NCBI RefSeq assembly: GCF_009866765.1
Contig: NZ_CP019431.1
Coordinates: 2,046,001-2,110,000 of the forward strand
DNA length: 64,000 bases
Direction of reading: 5' to 3'
Origin: Pseudomonas sp. S35
GTDB lineage: Bacteria > Pseudomonadota > Gammaproteobacteria > Pseudomonadales > Pseudomonadaceae
This document shows positions 27,649 through 35,753 of the stretch, in pieces. The first letter of the stretch is position 1; each line of letters begins with the position of its first letter. The notes below the pieces were generated by a model, which was not told where the DNA came from, made no database searches, and saw nothing but the letters and a program-made list of their open reading frames with translations. Both the position numbers and the translations under genes were made by a program.

Positions 27649-29502
27649 TCAAAGAGTGAGTTCGACGCGGTATTCGGCGAGCCAGGTGTTCAAGCCGATG
27701 GCCAGCTCCATTCCCATTCGGTCGTACATGGGAGACAGATTCCCGAGGGGTTTCGCAAGGGTGTTTGCGATACGTTGCCGATCGAGCAGCGGCAACACTG
27801 GCGCTGCCGGATCGGCCAGGATCGCGACGAGCGACTCGCGCAGTCCCCGCTCATAGGCCGGATCCTGCGTCGAGGGGTATGGACTCTTGACCCGCTCGGC
27901 GATGCTGTCCGGAAGCAGGTCGCGCGTGGCGGCGCGCAGGATGCTTTTCTCCCGGCCGTCGAAGGACTTCATTTCCCAAGGGATGTTGAAGACGTACTCA
28001 ACCAGGCGGTGGTCGCAGAATGGCACGCGCACCTCCAGGCCCACCGCCATGCTCATGCGATCTTTGCGGTCGAGCAGCGTCTGTACGAAGCGTGTCAGAT
28101 TCACGTAGCTCATTTGTCGCATGCGCCGGTTGGTCGCATCTTCTCCGGACAGCACTGGGGTCTCGGCCAGTGCTTGGCTGTAGCTGTCGCGCAGGAAGGT
28201 GTCCATCTGCAAGGTGTCCAGCAGGTCTTGCGCGAACAGCGTCTTGCCGTCGAAATACTTGCCAGTCGCAGAGGTCAGCCACGGAAAAGTCTGAGCAGCG
28301 ATCGCCTCTGGATCATGAAACCAGCGATATCCGCCGAACACTTCATCGGCCGACTCGCCTGACAAGGCCACGGTCGAATGTCGGCGGATCTCCTGGAACA
28401 GGCGGTACAGCGAGGGCCACATGTCGCCCCAGAATGCAGGTGGCAGGTCCAGCGCCTGAACGATCTTGGCCCGCAGCGCCGGATCGGCCAGCTCGCTGCT
28501 GTCCAGAACGATTTCACCATGGGTAGAACCGATGCGCCTTACCAGGTCACGCACGAAGGGGGCGTCGGGGGTGCCGCGCACCGCATCGCCGGTAAAGCCT
28601 CCGCCGTGGTCGGCGAAGTCCACTGAGAACGAGCGGATGTTGTCCTTGCCATCGGCCAGCAGCTTCTTGGACGCCAGGGCGGTGATGATCGAGGAATCCA
28701 AGCCGCCGGACAGTAGGCTGCACAACGGCACGTCGGCGACGATCTGCCGATCAACGATGTCCTCCAGCAGGTCGCGGGTATGGCGGACGGTCTGTTCCAG
28801 CGTGTGCTCATGCTCATGGGCCTGCAGCGCCCAATAGCGATGGCGCGACAGGCCCGCACGGCTGATCTTGACCAGCTCGCCCGGCAGCACCTCGCGCATA
28901 CCGGCGAAGATCGCGTGGCCCGGAGTTTTGACCATCTCTAGCACTTCGCGCAGCCCATCGGCATTCACCTTGCGAGGCACTCTCGGGTTGGCGAGCAGGG
29001 CTTTGGGTTCGGAGCCGAACACCACGCCGTCGTCGGTCTGGAAGTAGTACAGCGGCTTCACGCCCATCCGGTCGCGTACCAGCAGCAGTTGCTGTGTCAG
29101 TCGATCCCAGAGGGCGAAGGCGTACATGCCGTTGAGCCGTTCAACGAAGGCCTCGCCCCATTCCAGGTAAGCACGCAGAACCACCTCGGTGTCGCTGCGG
29201 GTCTCGAAGCGGTGGCCGCGCTCCAGCAATTCGCGGCGCAACTCCGGGAAGTTATAGACCTCTCCCGTGTAGCTGATGACCGCAGCGGCACGGTGACCGC
29301 CATGCTCAGCGACCATCGGTTGGCGGCCGCCCTCCAAGTCGATGATCGACAGACGCCGGTGCCCCAGCCCGATAGGGCCGTCGATCCACACGCCCTGCGC
29401 ATCGGGGCCGCGCGGTGCCAGGGTATCGGTCATGCGCTGCAAAGTGTCGCGGTGCGTCGTCAGGTCATGGCTGAACGCAAGCCAGCCGGTCATTCCACAC
29501 AT
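27649..29502 (-). CDS. Asparagine synthetase B-type glutamine amidotransferase
   Basis: 617 residues, starting MCGMTGWLAF, so Cys2 is the glutaminase nucleophile. The Ntn domain (1-210) includes RGPDAQG, GHRRLSIIDLEGG and YNFPELR; the synthetase domain has the PP-loop SLLSGGLDSSIITAL near residue 260 and FGGYRWFHDPEA. Length exceeds E. coli AsnB (554) and is like AsnB/AsnH amide synthetases of natural product clusters. It uses ATP and glutamine to turn a carboxylate into an amide. Being inside an ALAS-like operon, I infer that it amidates the carboxyl group of the pathway acid (alaremycin to primocarcin step) rather than making asparagine. 28 bp from the preceding gene. Confidence 0.9.
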   Translation of the reverse strand: MCGMTGWLAFSHDLTTHRDTLQRMTDTLAPRGPDAQGVWIDGPIGLGHRRLSIIDLEGGRQPMVAEHGGHRAAAVISYTGEVYNFPELRRELLERGHRFETRSDTEVVLRAYLEWGEAFVERLNGMYAFALWDRLTQQLLLVRDRMGVKPLYYFQTDDGVVFGSEPKALLANPRVPRKVNADGLREVLEMVKTPGHAIFAGMREVLPGELVKISRAGLSRHRYWALQAHEHEHTLEQTVRHTRDLLEDIVDRQIVADVPLCSLLSGGLDSSIITALASKKLLADGKDNIRSFSVDFADHGGGFTGDAVRGTPDAPFVRDLVRRIGSTHGEIVLDSSELADPALRAKIVQALDLPPAFWGDMWPSLYRLFQEIRRHSTVALSGESADEVFGGYRWFHDPEAIAAQTFPWLTSATGKYFDGKTLFAQDLLDTLQMDTFLRDSYSQALAETPVLSGEDATNRRMRQMSYVNLTRFVQTLLDRKDRMSMAVGLEVRVPFCDHRLVEYVFNIPWEMKSFDGREKSILRAATRDLLPDSIAERVKSPYPSTQDPAYERGLRESLVAILADPAAPVLPLLDRQRIANTLAKPLGNLSPMYDRMGMELAIGLNTWLAEYRVELTL

Positions 29503-29530
29503 AAATCACTCCTGAAATGGTTGTTAAGCC

Positions 29531-30604
29531 TTAGCCCAAGCTCTCAAGGTCTGCGCTCTGGGGTATGAGCAACCGCGCCGCGCCGCGTACATAGCGGGCA
29601 AGCGGCAGCGTGCCGATCTGCCGGCCGATGCCGTCGAGCAGAGCCTGAAGGCGGATCGCCTCATCGAGGCCGGCGAAGGGTTGCCGAGGTGCTCCACCCA
29701 GTGCAGTCACGCGCGTAACGTCCTCGCACAGGCGCGACAGCTTGAGCAGTGTTTCGAGTCCGACCTCGCTCGGGTCGGTCCGGAAGGCATCCACCAGCAC
29801 CTCCCGTCCTTCGCTGTCGCGGGTCCAGATGCGCAACTCGTCGTGGTCCCAGGCCGGGGTGTCGTAGACGATGCGCGCGTGGAAGATCCGGCCGGCCGGA
29901 TCGGCGAAAGAGAAGTCCACGGTGCGCTGTCGTTGGATGTTGACGAAGCTGCTGTAGCCGGCCACCACCGCGTCGCCCAGGGTCGCTGTGAGCAACACGG
30001 TGTCCGGAACATCGGGGCCGGAAAGGGAAAAGTCCGAGCCGATGCCGATCGCCTGCCGTAGGCGCAACGTTTCGCCAGGCGCGCCGATCCACTGCACCAG
30101 GTCCAGAGCATGGATGACCTCGCTGCTCACGCCGCAGGTGGGTCGATAGTCGTTCAGCCGGTCTTTGCCCCAATGGAAGCTGGCGCGGATCAGCGACCAC
30201 GCCTGCTCGGCCACCCGGTCCCTCAGCCGCTGGCTGGCCTCTGAATAGCGCTCCACCAGATCCAACGCAAAGCCCTGAGCACTCGCCAGTCCGGCGCAAG
30301 CGTCTGGCCAGCCATCCCCCGGCGCGGCCAGCGGCTTCTCGCAGAGCACGAAGCCCGTGAAGCCGGCTAGGTCGCGCAGGATGCCAACGTGCGCATGATC
30401 GTTGACGCTGACCACCACCACGTCGGGGTGGAATTCGGCCAGCGCGCGACGAACGTCCGGGTAGTAGGGCAGGGCTTCGCCGATGCGCTGCTGGCGTGCC
30501 ACATAGGCTATGTCGAGCGGCAGGTCCAGCGTGCCAGCAAGATGGCGGAAGGCACGCTGGTAGCGCCTGCCGGCATAGCCCAGTCCGATGATCAGCAGCT
30601 TCAT
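29531..30604 (-). CDS. Gfo/Idh/MocA-family oxidoreductase
   Basis: 357 residues from the ATG at 30604, which overlaps the GNAT stop (ATGA). The Rossmann motif is MKLLIIGLGYAGRRYQRAF (GxGxxG variant) and the family signature EKPLAAPGDGW (normally EKPLA, with Lys near 97) is present, followed by RASFHWGKDRLNDYRP. Family enzymes use NAD(P)(H) on hydroxyl/keto substrates, sometimes through oxidation-elimination-reduction. In this operon it could remove water from the serine-derived hydroxymethyl group to make the exocyclic vinyl group, matching the role suggested for the oxidoreductase of alaremycin biosynthesis (from memory). Exact chemistry is inference. Confidence 0.85.
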   Translation of the reverse strand: MKLLIIGLGYAGRRYQRAFRHLAGTLDLPLDIAYVARQQRIGEALPYYPDVRRALAEFHPDVVVVSVNDHAHVGILRDLAGFTGFVLCEKPLAAPGDGWPDACAGLASAQGFALDLVERYSEASQRLRDRVAEQAWSLIRASFHWGKDRLNDYRPTCGVSSEVIHALDLVQWIGAPGETLRLRQAIGIGSDFSLSGPDVPDTVLLTATLGDAVVAGYSSFVNIQRQRTVDFSFADPAGRIFHARIVYDTPAWDHDELRIWTRDSEGREVLVDAFRTDPSEVGLETLLKLSRLCEDVTRVTALGGAPRQPFAGLDEAIRLQALLDGIGRQIGTLPLARYVRGAARLLIPQSADLESLG

Positions 30605-31101
30605 GGCCGGCCTCCCGACAGACTCAGTAGTCCTTCCACGCCGCGCACGAAACCCAGCTTGCGGTACAACGCCTCGGCGGCCGGGGTGGTCTCCAGCAGC
30701 ACCTTGGTCACGCCGCGCTCGGCGAACCATTGCAACAACTCGTGCATCAACCTCTCGGCGATGCCCTGGCGTCGGCACGGCGGCGACACCACCACCGACT
30801 GGACCCAGCCGCACCAGCCGCTCAGGCAGTCCGGCGCAGGCGGGCGTGAATCGATGAGGCCGGTGGCGCAGGCCACGACTTCGCCGTCCCGGTCAGCGAC
30901 GGCGATTCTCGTGTGCTCGCCACCTGCTAGCACTGGCTTCAGCCAGTCCCGATAGGCGGCCTTCCAGCGCAAGCGTTCCTCGGACGTGCGGCTCGCATAG
31001 CTTGCCGTTGACGCGCCATCCAGCAGATGAGCGCGCAGCGCTACCAGCACCTCGATATCGGATGGTGTGGCCGGGCGAATCTTCCAGGATGCGTTCGACA
31101 T
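30601..31101 (-). CDS. GNAT N-acetyltransferase
   Basis: 166 residues. Motif A of the GNAT fold is VQSVVVSPPCRRQGIAERLMHELLQWF (about residues 105-130; acetyl-CoA pyrophosphate loop RRQGIA), and motif B is LETTPAAEALYRKLGFV. It starts two bases before the ALAS-like stop and overlaps the next gene, so the three are tightly coupled. In context it would acetylate the alpha-amino group of the ALA-like intermediate, protecting the unstable aminoketone. Alternative: a resistance acetyltransferase inactivating the product. Confidence 0.9.
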   Translation of the reverse strand: MSNASWKIRPATPSDIEVLVALRAHLLDGASTASYASRTSEERLRWKAAYRDWLKPVLAGGEHTRIAVADRDGEVVACATGLIDSRPPAPDCLSGWCGWVQSVVVSPPCRRQGIAERLMHELLQWFAERGVTKVLLETTPAAEALYRKLGFVRGVEGLLSLSGGRP

Positions 31102-31102
31102 T

Positions 31103-32350
31103 TCACGACGCCTCCTGCAGGGCGTCGGCGGCGCCGTGTGCTAGCAGCGGAATGTCGAAATGCCCGAAGACCTCTTCCAGCGCCTCGGCGAGCTGGTCGA
31201 TCTGCGCATCGCTGTGGTTCGGCGTGGCATTGACGCGGAAGCGCTCGGTGCCCACTGCCACCGAGGGGAAATTGATCGGTTGCAGGTAGATGCCATGCAC
31301 ACGCAGCAGCCGCTCCGCCGCAGCCTTGCACTTGCCGGCGTCGCCGACCAGCACCGGCAGCACGTGTGTGGTGGAGCACGCCATCACCGGAATGCGCCGC
31401 TCGGCCAGTGCTTGGCGCAGGCGCCGGGTTTGTGCATGCAGCCGGTCACGCTCGGCGGTTTGCTCCTTCAGGTGTTCGACGCTGGCCAGGCAACCGGCCG
31501 CTACCGCGGGCGGCAGCGACGTGGTGAAGATGAAGCCGGTGGCGAACGATCGGATGGCGTCAACCAGCCATTGAGCGCCGACGATGTAACCACCAATCAC
31601 GCCGATCGCCTTGGCCATCGTGCCCTGGATCAAGTCCACCTGATCGGCGACCCCCAAGTGCGCCGCCAGTCCGGTGCCGCGCGGACCGTACATGCCCACC
31701 GCATGCACCTCATCGAGAAAGGTCAGCGCGTTGTGGTGGCGGGCCAGCGCCACGATCTCTGCGATAGGCGCCACATCGCCGTCCATGGAGTACACCGACT
31801 CGAACACCACGATCTTCGGCCGCTCGCGCGGGTAGCGCGCCAGTAGCTCCCCCAGGTGGGCCACATCGTTGTGACGGAACACCTGACGCTCGGCACGGGT
31901 CGCGCAAATGCCACTGATGATGGACGCATGGTTCTTCTCATCGCTGATCACCACGCAGTCGGGAATCTGCCGCAGCAGGCATTGCAACGTCGCATCGTTG
32001 GAGCTGAAGCCGGTCGGGAATACCAGCGCCGCCTCCTTGCCATGCCAGTCGGCCAAGCTGCGCTCCAGCTGGCAGTAGATCCCGTGAGTTCCGCCGATAT
32101 TGCGCGAACCGCCCGAGCCGGCGCCATAGATGTCGATCGCCTCGTGCATCGCTTTGCACACGCTCGGATGCTGTGACATCCCGAGGTAGTCATTGCTGCA
32201 CCAAATGACGACGGGACGGTTGTCTTCGCCTTCGAGCCGCGCCAGCGGATATTTTCCACGGATCCGATTCAAGGTCACGAAAGTCCGGTACTGCCCGGAA
32301 GCCTTCAATTCACTCAGTTTTTCACTCAGCAAACTTTGGTACATGCTCAT
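31103..32350 (-). CDS. 5-aminolevulinate synthase-like alpha-oxoamine synthase
   Basis: 415 residues; RBS AAGGAG 8 bp before the ATG. Full ALAS landmarks: YRTFVTLNRIRGKYP, VIWCSNDYLGMSQHP, SDEKNHASIISGI, FESVYSMDGD, FLDEVHAVGMYGPRG (Asp213 pairs with PLP), GTMAKAIGVIGGYI (PLP Lys247), FATGFIFTTSLPPAVAAG, PINFPSVAVGTERFR. It condenses an amino acid with an acyl-CoA, losing CO2. Ser82 (GAGSGGSRNI) replaces the Thr that limits ordinary ALAS (R. capsulatus Thr83) to glycine; known changes there admit bigger amino acids such as serine. Pseudomonads make ALA from glutamyl-tRNA, so this is not a haem gene. First gene of the operon; predicted product is the serine-derived, hydroxymethyl ALA homologue. 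Confidence 0.93.
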   Translation of the reverse strand: MSMYQSLLSEKLSELKASGQYRTFVTLNRIRGKYPLARLEGEDNRPVVIWCSNDYLGMSQHPSVCKAMHEAIDIYGAGSGGSRNIGGTHGIYCQLERSLADWHGKEAALVFPTGFSSNDATLQCLLRQIPDCVVISDEKNHASIISGICATRAERQVFRHNDVAHLGELLARYPRERPKIVVFESVYSMDGDVAPIAEIVALARHHNALTFLDEVHAVGMYGPRGTGLAAHLGVADQVDLIQGTMAKAIGVIGGYIVGAQWLVDAIRSFATGFIFTTSLPPAVAAGCLASVEHLKEQTAERDRLHAQTRRLRQALAERRIPVMACSTTHVLPVLVGDAGKCKAAAERLLRVHGIYLQPINFPSVAVGTERFRVNATPNHSDAQIDQLAEALEEVFGHFDIPLLAHGAADALQEAS

Positions 32351-32449
32351 TTCTCCTTATTTTTTACACCTCATATGCGTTTTGGCAGCTGTCTACTGCC
32401 GGCCAAGAACGGCCGAGATGGCGAGCCGAAGTGATTGTGTGCGGCGTTT

Positions 32450-32488
32450 TTAGCTATTACAATTTAACTGTTTATACTGTTACTAAAA
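32450..32488. promoter_or_regulatory. Divergent promoter/operator, copy 1
   Basis: An AT-rich block in otherwise GC-rich DNA between the ALAS-like operon and the MmyB-type regulator. It contains TTACAATTTAACTGTTTAT, a good -10 hexamer TATACT (32473-32478), a direct repeat ACTGTT (32467, 32476) and an inverted TAAC/GTTA pair. About 34 of 40 positions recur, in opposite orientation, at 54393-54432 before a broken regulator of the same family. Conservation at two sites suggests an autoregulatory operator. Confidence 0.65.
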
Positions 32489-32496
32489 GTGATTGG

Positions 32497-33363
32497 ATGA
32501 GTATTGTTCGCAATATGGGACGTGTCAGAAAGGAATTGGCCGAGTTCCTGCGGAGTCGGCGCGAGCGTCTAGCGCCCTCAGAGGTCGGACTTCCGTCTGG
32601 GGCGCGCCGTCGCACGCCGGGGCTGCGCCGCGAGGAGGTGGCAGCATTGGCCGGCGTCGGGCTGACCTGGTACACGTGGCTGGAGCAGGGGCGAGACATC
32701 AGTGTGTCAGCGACTTTTTTGGACAACCTTGCGCGGGTCCTAAAGCTGGATGCGGCCGAGCGACGCTATCTCTACCTTCTTACTCAGCAGCGCCCACCCG
32801 CTGAGCCCGGTAAGACGTGGTGTGTCGTCCCACAGGTGGTCCATCGGCTCATGGGGGATCTGGCATTACGCCCCGCCTATGTGATCAACCTACGATGGGA
32901 CGTGTTGGCTTGGAACCAGGCTGCCGACAAGGTGTTCCGCTTTTCCTCGCATGCGCCGGAGCGGCGCAATTTGTTGTGGATGCTGTTTGCTGATCCCTTC
33001 ACCCAAGAGCTTTTCGATCCCTGGGAGGATCAAGCACTGCAGATGCTTTCTCACTTCAGGAGAGATTTCGTCAATGCGACGCAGGAGCCCGATATCTGCG
33101 CCTTGATCAAGGACCTGGAAAAAGTCTCTCCAGACTTCAAGGAATGGTGGCAGCAGCAAGACATTCACGGCCCGGATCACGGGTGGCGACGCTTACGGAT
33201 TGAGGAGCTTGGACACGTCGCATTCGAGTATTCAAAATTGACAATAGATGAGGATCATCACCTGCGACTTTTCTATTACGCTGCAATGGAAGATGGGGAT
33301 GACAGCAAGGGCTTTTCCGGGTGGCTAAGGTCATCCGGATTTCAACAAAACACGTCCGCGTAA
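32497..33363 (+). CDS. MmyB-like helix-turn-helix transcriptional regulator
   Basis: 288 residues from 32497 (an ATG at 32515 is about as good; the frame continues upstream to 32431 through the promoter). HTH at about residues 12-75 with the family hallmark RRRTPGLRREEVAALAGVGLTWYTWLEQGRDISVS. The C-terminal ligand domain (MmyB-LBD, PAS-like) includes AYVINLRWDVLAWNQAADKVF and NLLWMLFADP, and ends with LRLFYYAAMED. Named for MmyB of methylenomycin biosynthesis; such regulators often bind small ligands such as fatty acids. It is divergent from the five-gene operon and most likely controls it and itself. Confidence 0.9.
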   Translation: MSIVRNMGRVRKELAEFLRSRRERLAPSEVGLPSGARRRTPGLRREEVAALAGVGLTWYTWLEQGRDISVSATFLDNLARVLKLDAAERRYLYLLTQQRPPAEPGKTWCVVPQVVHRLMGDLALRPAYVINLRWDVLAWNQAADKVFRFSSHAPERRNLLWMLFADPFTQELFDPWEDQALQMLSHFRRDFVNATQEPDICALIKDLEKVSPDFKEWWQQQDIHGPDHGWRRLRIEELGHVAFEYSKLTIDEDHHLRLFYYAAMEDGDDSKGFSGWLRSSGFQQNTSA

Positions 33364-33647
33364 AGCGACGGTAGTACCCAAACCCGACAGTCGCCGCACT
33401 GCGACTAATCTCCCAAGATACTCCGCCAGCGCGTAGGCGCCGAGTCCGGAGAAGCAACTTTCCAGCAGGTAGTGCCCCCCGCAATGAGAAGGTCCGTTGG
33501 ATGCTCAAGACACGGACACTGCTTAGTGGGAAATGATCTACGCATGCCCGAATCGAGAAGTCGCCCCAACACACCAAGTAGTGGCTGAAACGCGTACCGT
33601 AGGGACGCCTGACGATCAGGCGCATTCCCCAGACGGGGCGAGGACGA
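33364..33647. other. Spacer without recognised genes
   Basis: 284 bp between the MmyB-like regulator and the exported protein. I see no gene, strong hairpin or promoter hexamer pair. It probably contains the right edge of the biosynthetic insertion. Confidence 0.35.
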
Positions 33648-34085
33648 GTGATGAAACAGAAGGTGAAGATCTTGGCGATCGTGGCTGGATTCATGGTCGG
33701 CCCAGCGCTTTCAACCAGTGCAATGGCGCAGGCATGCTGTCCGAGCGATGGGCACACTATTGCTGCGACCACTGGATTGGGTCAAAGCATGCCGCCGGCG
33801 ACCAATCTTGCGGTCGATCCGGCATGGCGGGTTTATGCGTTTGAACGAGATGGCGTCCAGTATCTGCAAGTCAACGACGCAAACGGTCTGGTGCGCGCGG
33901 CCATCGGCCGCATCAGCGAAACGACGTGGGTCATGCCCATAGGAACGGACGTGAACCGCATCACGATCTCCGCTAGCGCCAATGACAGCTCGGGCACTTT
34001 GATCTATCGATCGGGTCCGATCGCCATCAGAGCCTTGCAGACAGCGCAGGGCAATGCCTGGGTATTTACGACATCCGAGAACTGA
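33648..34085 (+). CDS. Small exported protein of unknown function
   Basis: 145 residues (or 144 from the second ATG at 33651), with a signal peptide ending PALSTSAMAQA. The mature part starts with two adjacent cysteines (CCPSDGHTIAATTGL) and is beta-rich: WRVYAFERDGVQYLQVNDANGLVRAAIGRI. I do not recognise the family; two vicinal cysteines may bind metal or form a disulfide. Its last 20 bases overlap the convergent MASE1 gene. Confidence 0.6.
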   Translation: MMKQKVKILAIVAGFMVGPALSTSAMAQACCPSDGHTIAATTGLGQSMPPATNLAVDPAWRVYAFERDGVQYLQVNDANGLVRAAIGRISETTWVMPIGTDVNRITISASANDSSGTLIYRSGPIAIRALQTAQGNAWVFTTSEN

Positions 34086-35583
34086 TGAAGCGATCTTGAA
34101 GGGGTTCTGAGAGAAGGAAGCTAAGGCTCAATGCATGGCGGCGGCGAGAGACGCCGCCATGCGTTGTAAGCCGGTCCAAAAACTCACTCTCCAGCGTCTC
34201 GTCGCCGCGCGGAACCGCATCGAGCACCGATGCGTCGGCGATGACTCGGACGGCGATGCCCAGCCGTCCGCGCGACTGCCAAACTCGTGCTTTGACCAGA
34301 TGCCGTCGAGCCATCGGCAAGAACTCAACCGCGTTGAGCAGGCAACGATACGCGGCAAGCTGCAGGCCGATCGACATTCTTCGTGGGTCTCCAATCAAGC
34401 GACAGCAAAACTCGGTGTCGCACTTGTTTGCGAGGGAGACGGAGGCCAGCACGTGGTAGAGCCCGTGCGTCTCGATCTCCAACGGATAGAGCGCAGTCAC
34501 ATAGTCATCCAGCAACTTTTCCTGGATCACCCCGTTGCGGGTCATCTCCATCGCCGCCGCATAGTGACCGCGTGCGCGCAGATAAGTGATCGGGTTTCGA
34601 CGCAGCCGGTTGAACTGGATGTGGAGGTCCATGTACTCGACCACCCGGTTTCGCATCACGCGTTCTGCCGACAGATAGCCGGAATGGGCCATCTGTAGCG
34701 CCCGGTCCCTGGATCGGCTGAAACTGCGGGCGCTCTCATATGCCGCCGACAGTTGCGTACCGAAAGCCACAAGACCGATCGCCACGGCGCTGAGCAGCAA
34801 CTGGACATTGAAGACATCGACACTGAAGAACCCGTCGATGCTCACCTTGGGCAGCGACAGCGCCACAGCCACGTTGACCACCACGACACCGAGCGCCGCA
34901 CCGCGCCAGCCGTGCCGCAGCGTCAACCCGACTGCCAGCGCGATCAGCGCGAGCATGAGCAACTGCTTAAGCAGCACGTCGGTGGCTACGGTGATCCCCA
35001 CGAACAGCACGCCGGCCGCGGCGAGCGTCCAGATTCCGTGGCGCAGAAGTGCCGCTGCTTCCTTTTCGCTCCTTGGCCGACGTTGCCAGAGCAACGCCGG
35101 CAGGAGCAGCATCAACATGCCGAGAAAATCGCCCAGTGCGTACTTCACCAGCGTGTGCCACAACGCCGACACTTGAGGGCCACCGAGGACAGCATTGAAG
35201 GCCAAGCTGGCGCAAGCCCCCCAAATTGCCATGGTCAACGCGAGCACGAGGAGCCAATGGTCCTTGCGGATGAGATCGGGGATATGGCTGCGGGCGATCA
35301 AGGGCAGCAAAGAAGCGACCGGCATGAAGAAGATCGCGCTGATGTAGGCCCATGCGGCGCTGTAGCCACGCGACTCCACCAACGGAACACGGAGCATCAA
35401 GACCGCGGCCGCATCGCCGGCCAGCAGGTAAGGCCATTGGCGCCACGGCAAGAGCAGCAACGTCACCAGGCGGAGCCCTGCGGGCAGATACCACTGATCG
35501 ACGGACCAGCGTCGAAGCAGAAGAAACGCAGCGCAGTAAACGATGCTGAGCAGACACCCCCTGGCGAAATCCTTTGCAGCCAT
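34066..35583 (-). CDS. MASE1-domain membrane protein with degenerate kinase-like tail
   Basis: 505 residues from the ATG at 35583. The N-terminal 290 residues are eight to ten membrane helices of the MASE1 sensory type (WYLPAGLRLVTLLLLPWRQWPYLLAGDA). The remaining ~200 residues are helical and in the place where MASE1 proteins normally have a histidine kinase or GGDEF output, but I find no H box, DxGxG ATP-lid or GGDEF motif. Such proteins are, from memory, common in Xanthomonas and Stenotrophomonas, suggesting the donor lineage of this ICE segment. Role unknown; possibly a membrane sensor acting with an unlinked partner. Confidence 0.7.
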   Translation of the reverse strand: MAAKDFARGCLLSIVYCAAFLLLRRWSVDQWYLPAGLRLVTLLLLPWRQWPYLLAGDAAAVLMLRVPLVESRGYSAAWAYISAIFFMPVASLLPLIARSHIPDLIRKDHWLLVLALTMAIWGACASLAFNAVLGGPQVSALWHTLVKYALGDFLGMLMLLLPALLWQRRPRSEKEAAALLRHGIWTLAAAGVLFVGITVATDVLLKQLLMLALIALAVGLTLRHGWRGAALGVVVVNVAVALSLPKVSIDGFFSVDVFNVQLLLSAVAIGLVAFGTQLSAAYESARSFSRSRDRALQMAHSGYLSAERVMRNRVVEYMDLHIQFNRLRRNPITYLRARGHYAAAMEMTRNGVIQEKLLDDYVTALYPLEIETHGLYHVLASVSLANKCDTEFCCRLIGDPRRMSIGLQLAAYRCLLNAVEFLPMARRHLVKARVWQSRGRLGIAVRVIADASVLDAVPRGDETLESEFLDRLTTHGGVSRRRHALSLSFLLSEPLQDRFISSRMS

Positions 35584-35753
35584 GTGCCCCTCCCTGGTAC
35601 GGATACAGGGCAACTATAGAAGTCCATCCAACACGGGCGGTAGACAATTGCTCCCCGTACCGTCAATGGCTACAAGGCGACCACTTTAAGAGGGTGGCGG
35701 CTCGATCGCAGCACTTGTCGGGGTCAGGGATGGGCTGCTTTTATGCACGGGCG

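Noticed and set aside
31103..32350. ALAS-like gene as the haem-pathway hemA
   Set aside because: Pseudomonads use the glutamyl-tRNA route; the gene is in an operon with a GNAT, AsnB and exporter on an ICE, and has a changed substrate-gate residue.
26392..33363. Cluster as a C5N (2-amino-3-hydroxycyclopentenone) pathway
   Set aside because: That pathway pairs ALAS with an acyl-CoA ligase and an amide synthetase of the ligase type; neither is present, whereas a GNAT and a dehydratase-like oxidoreductase are.
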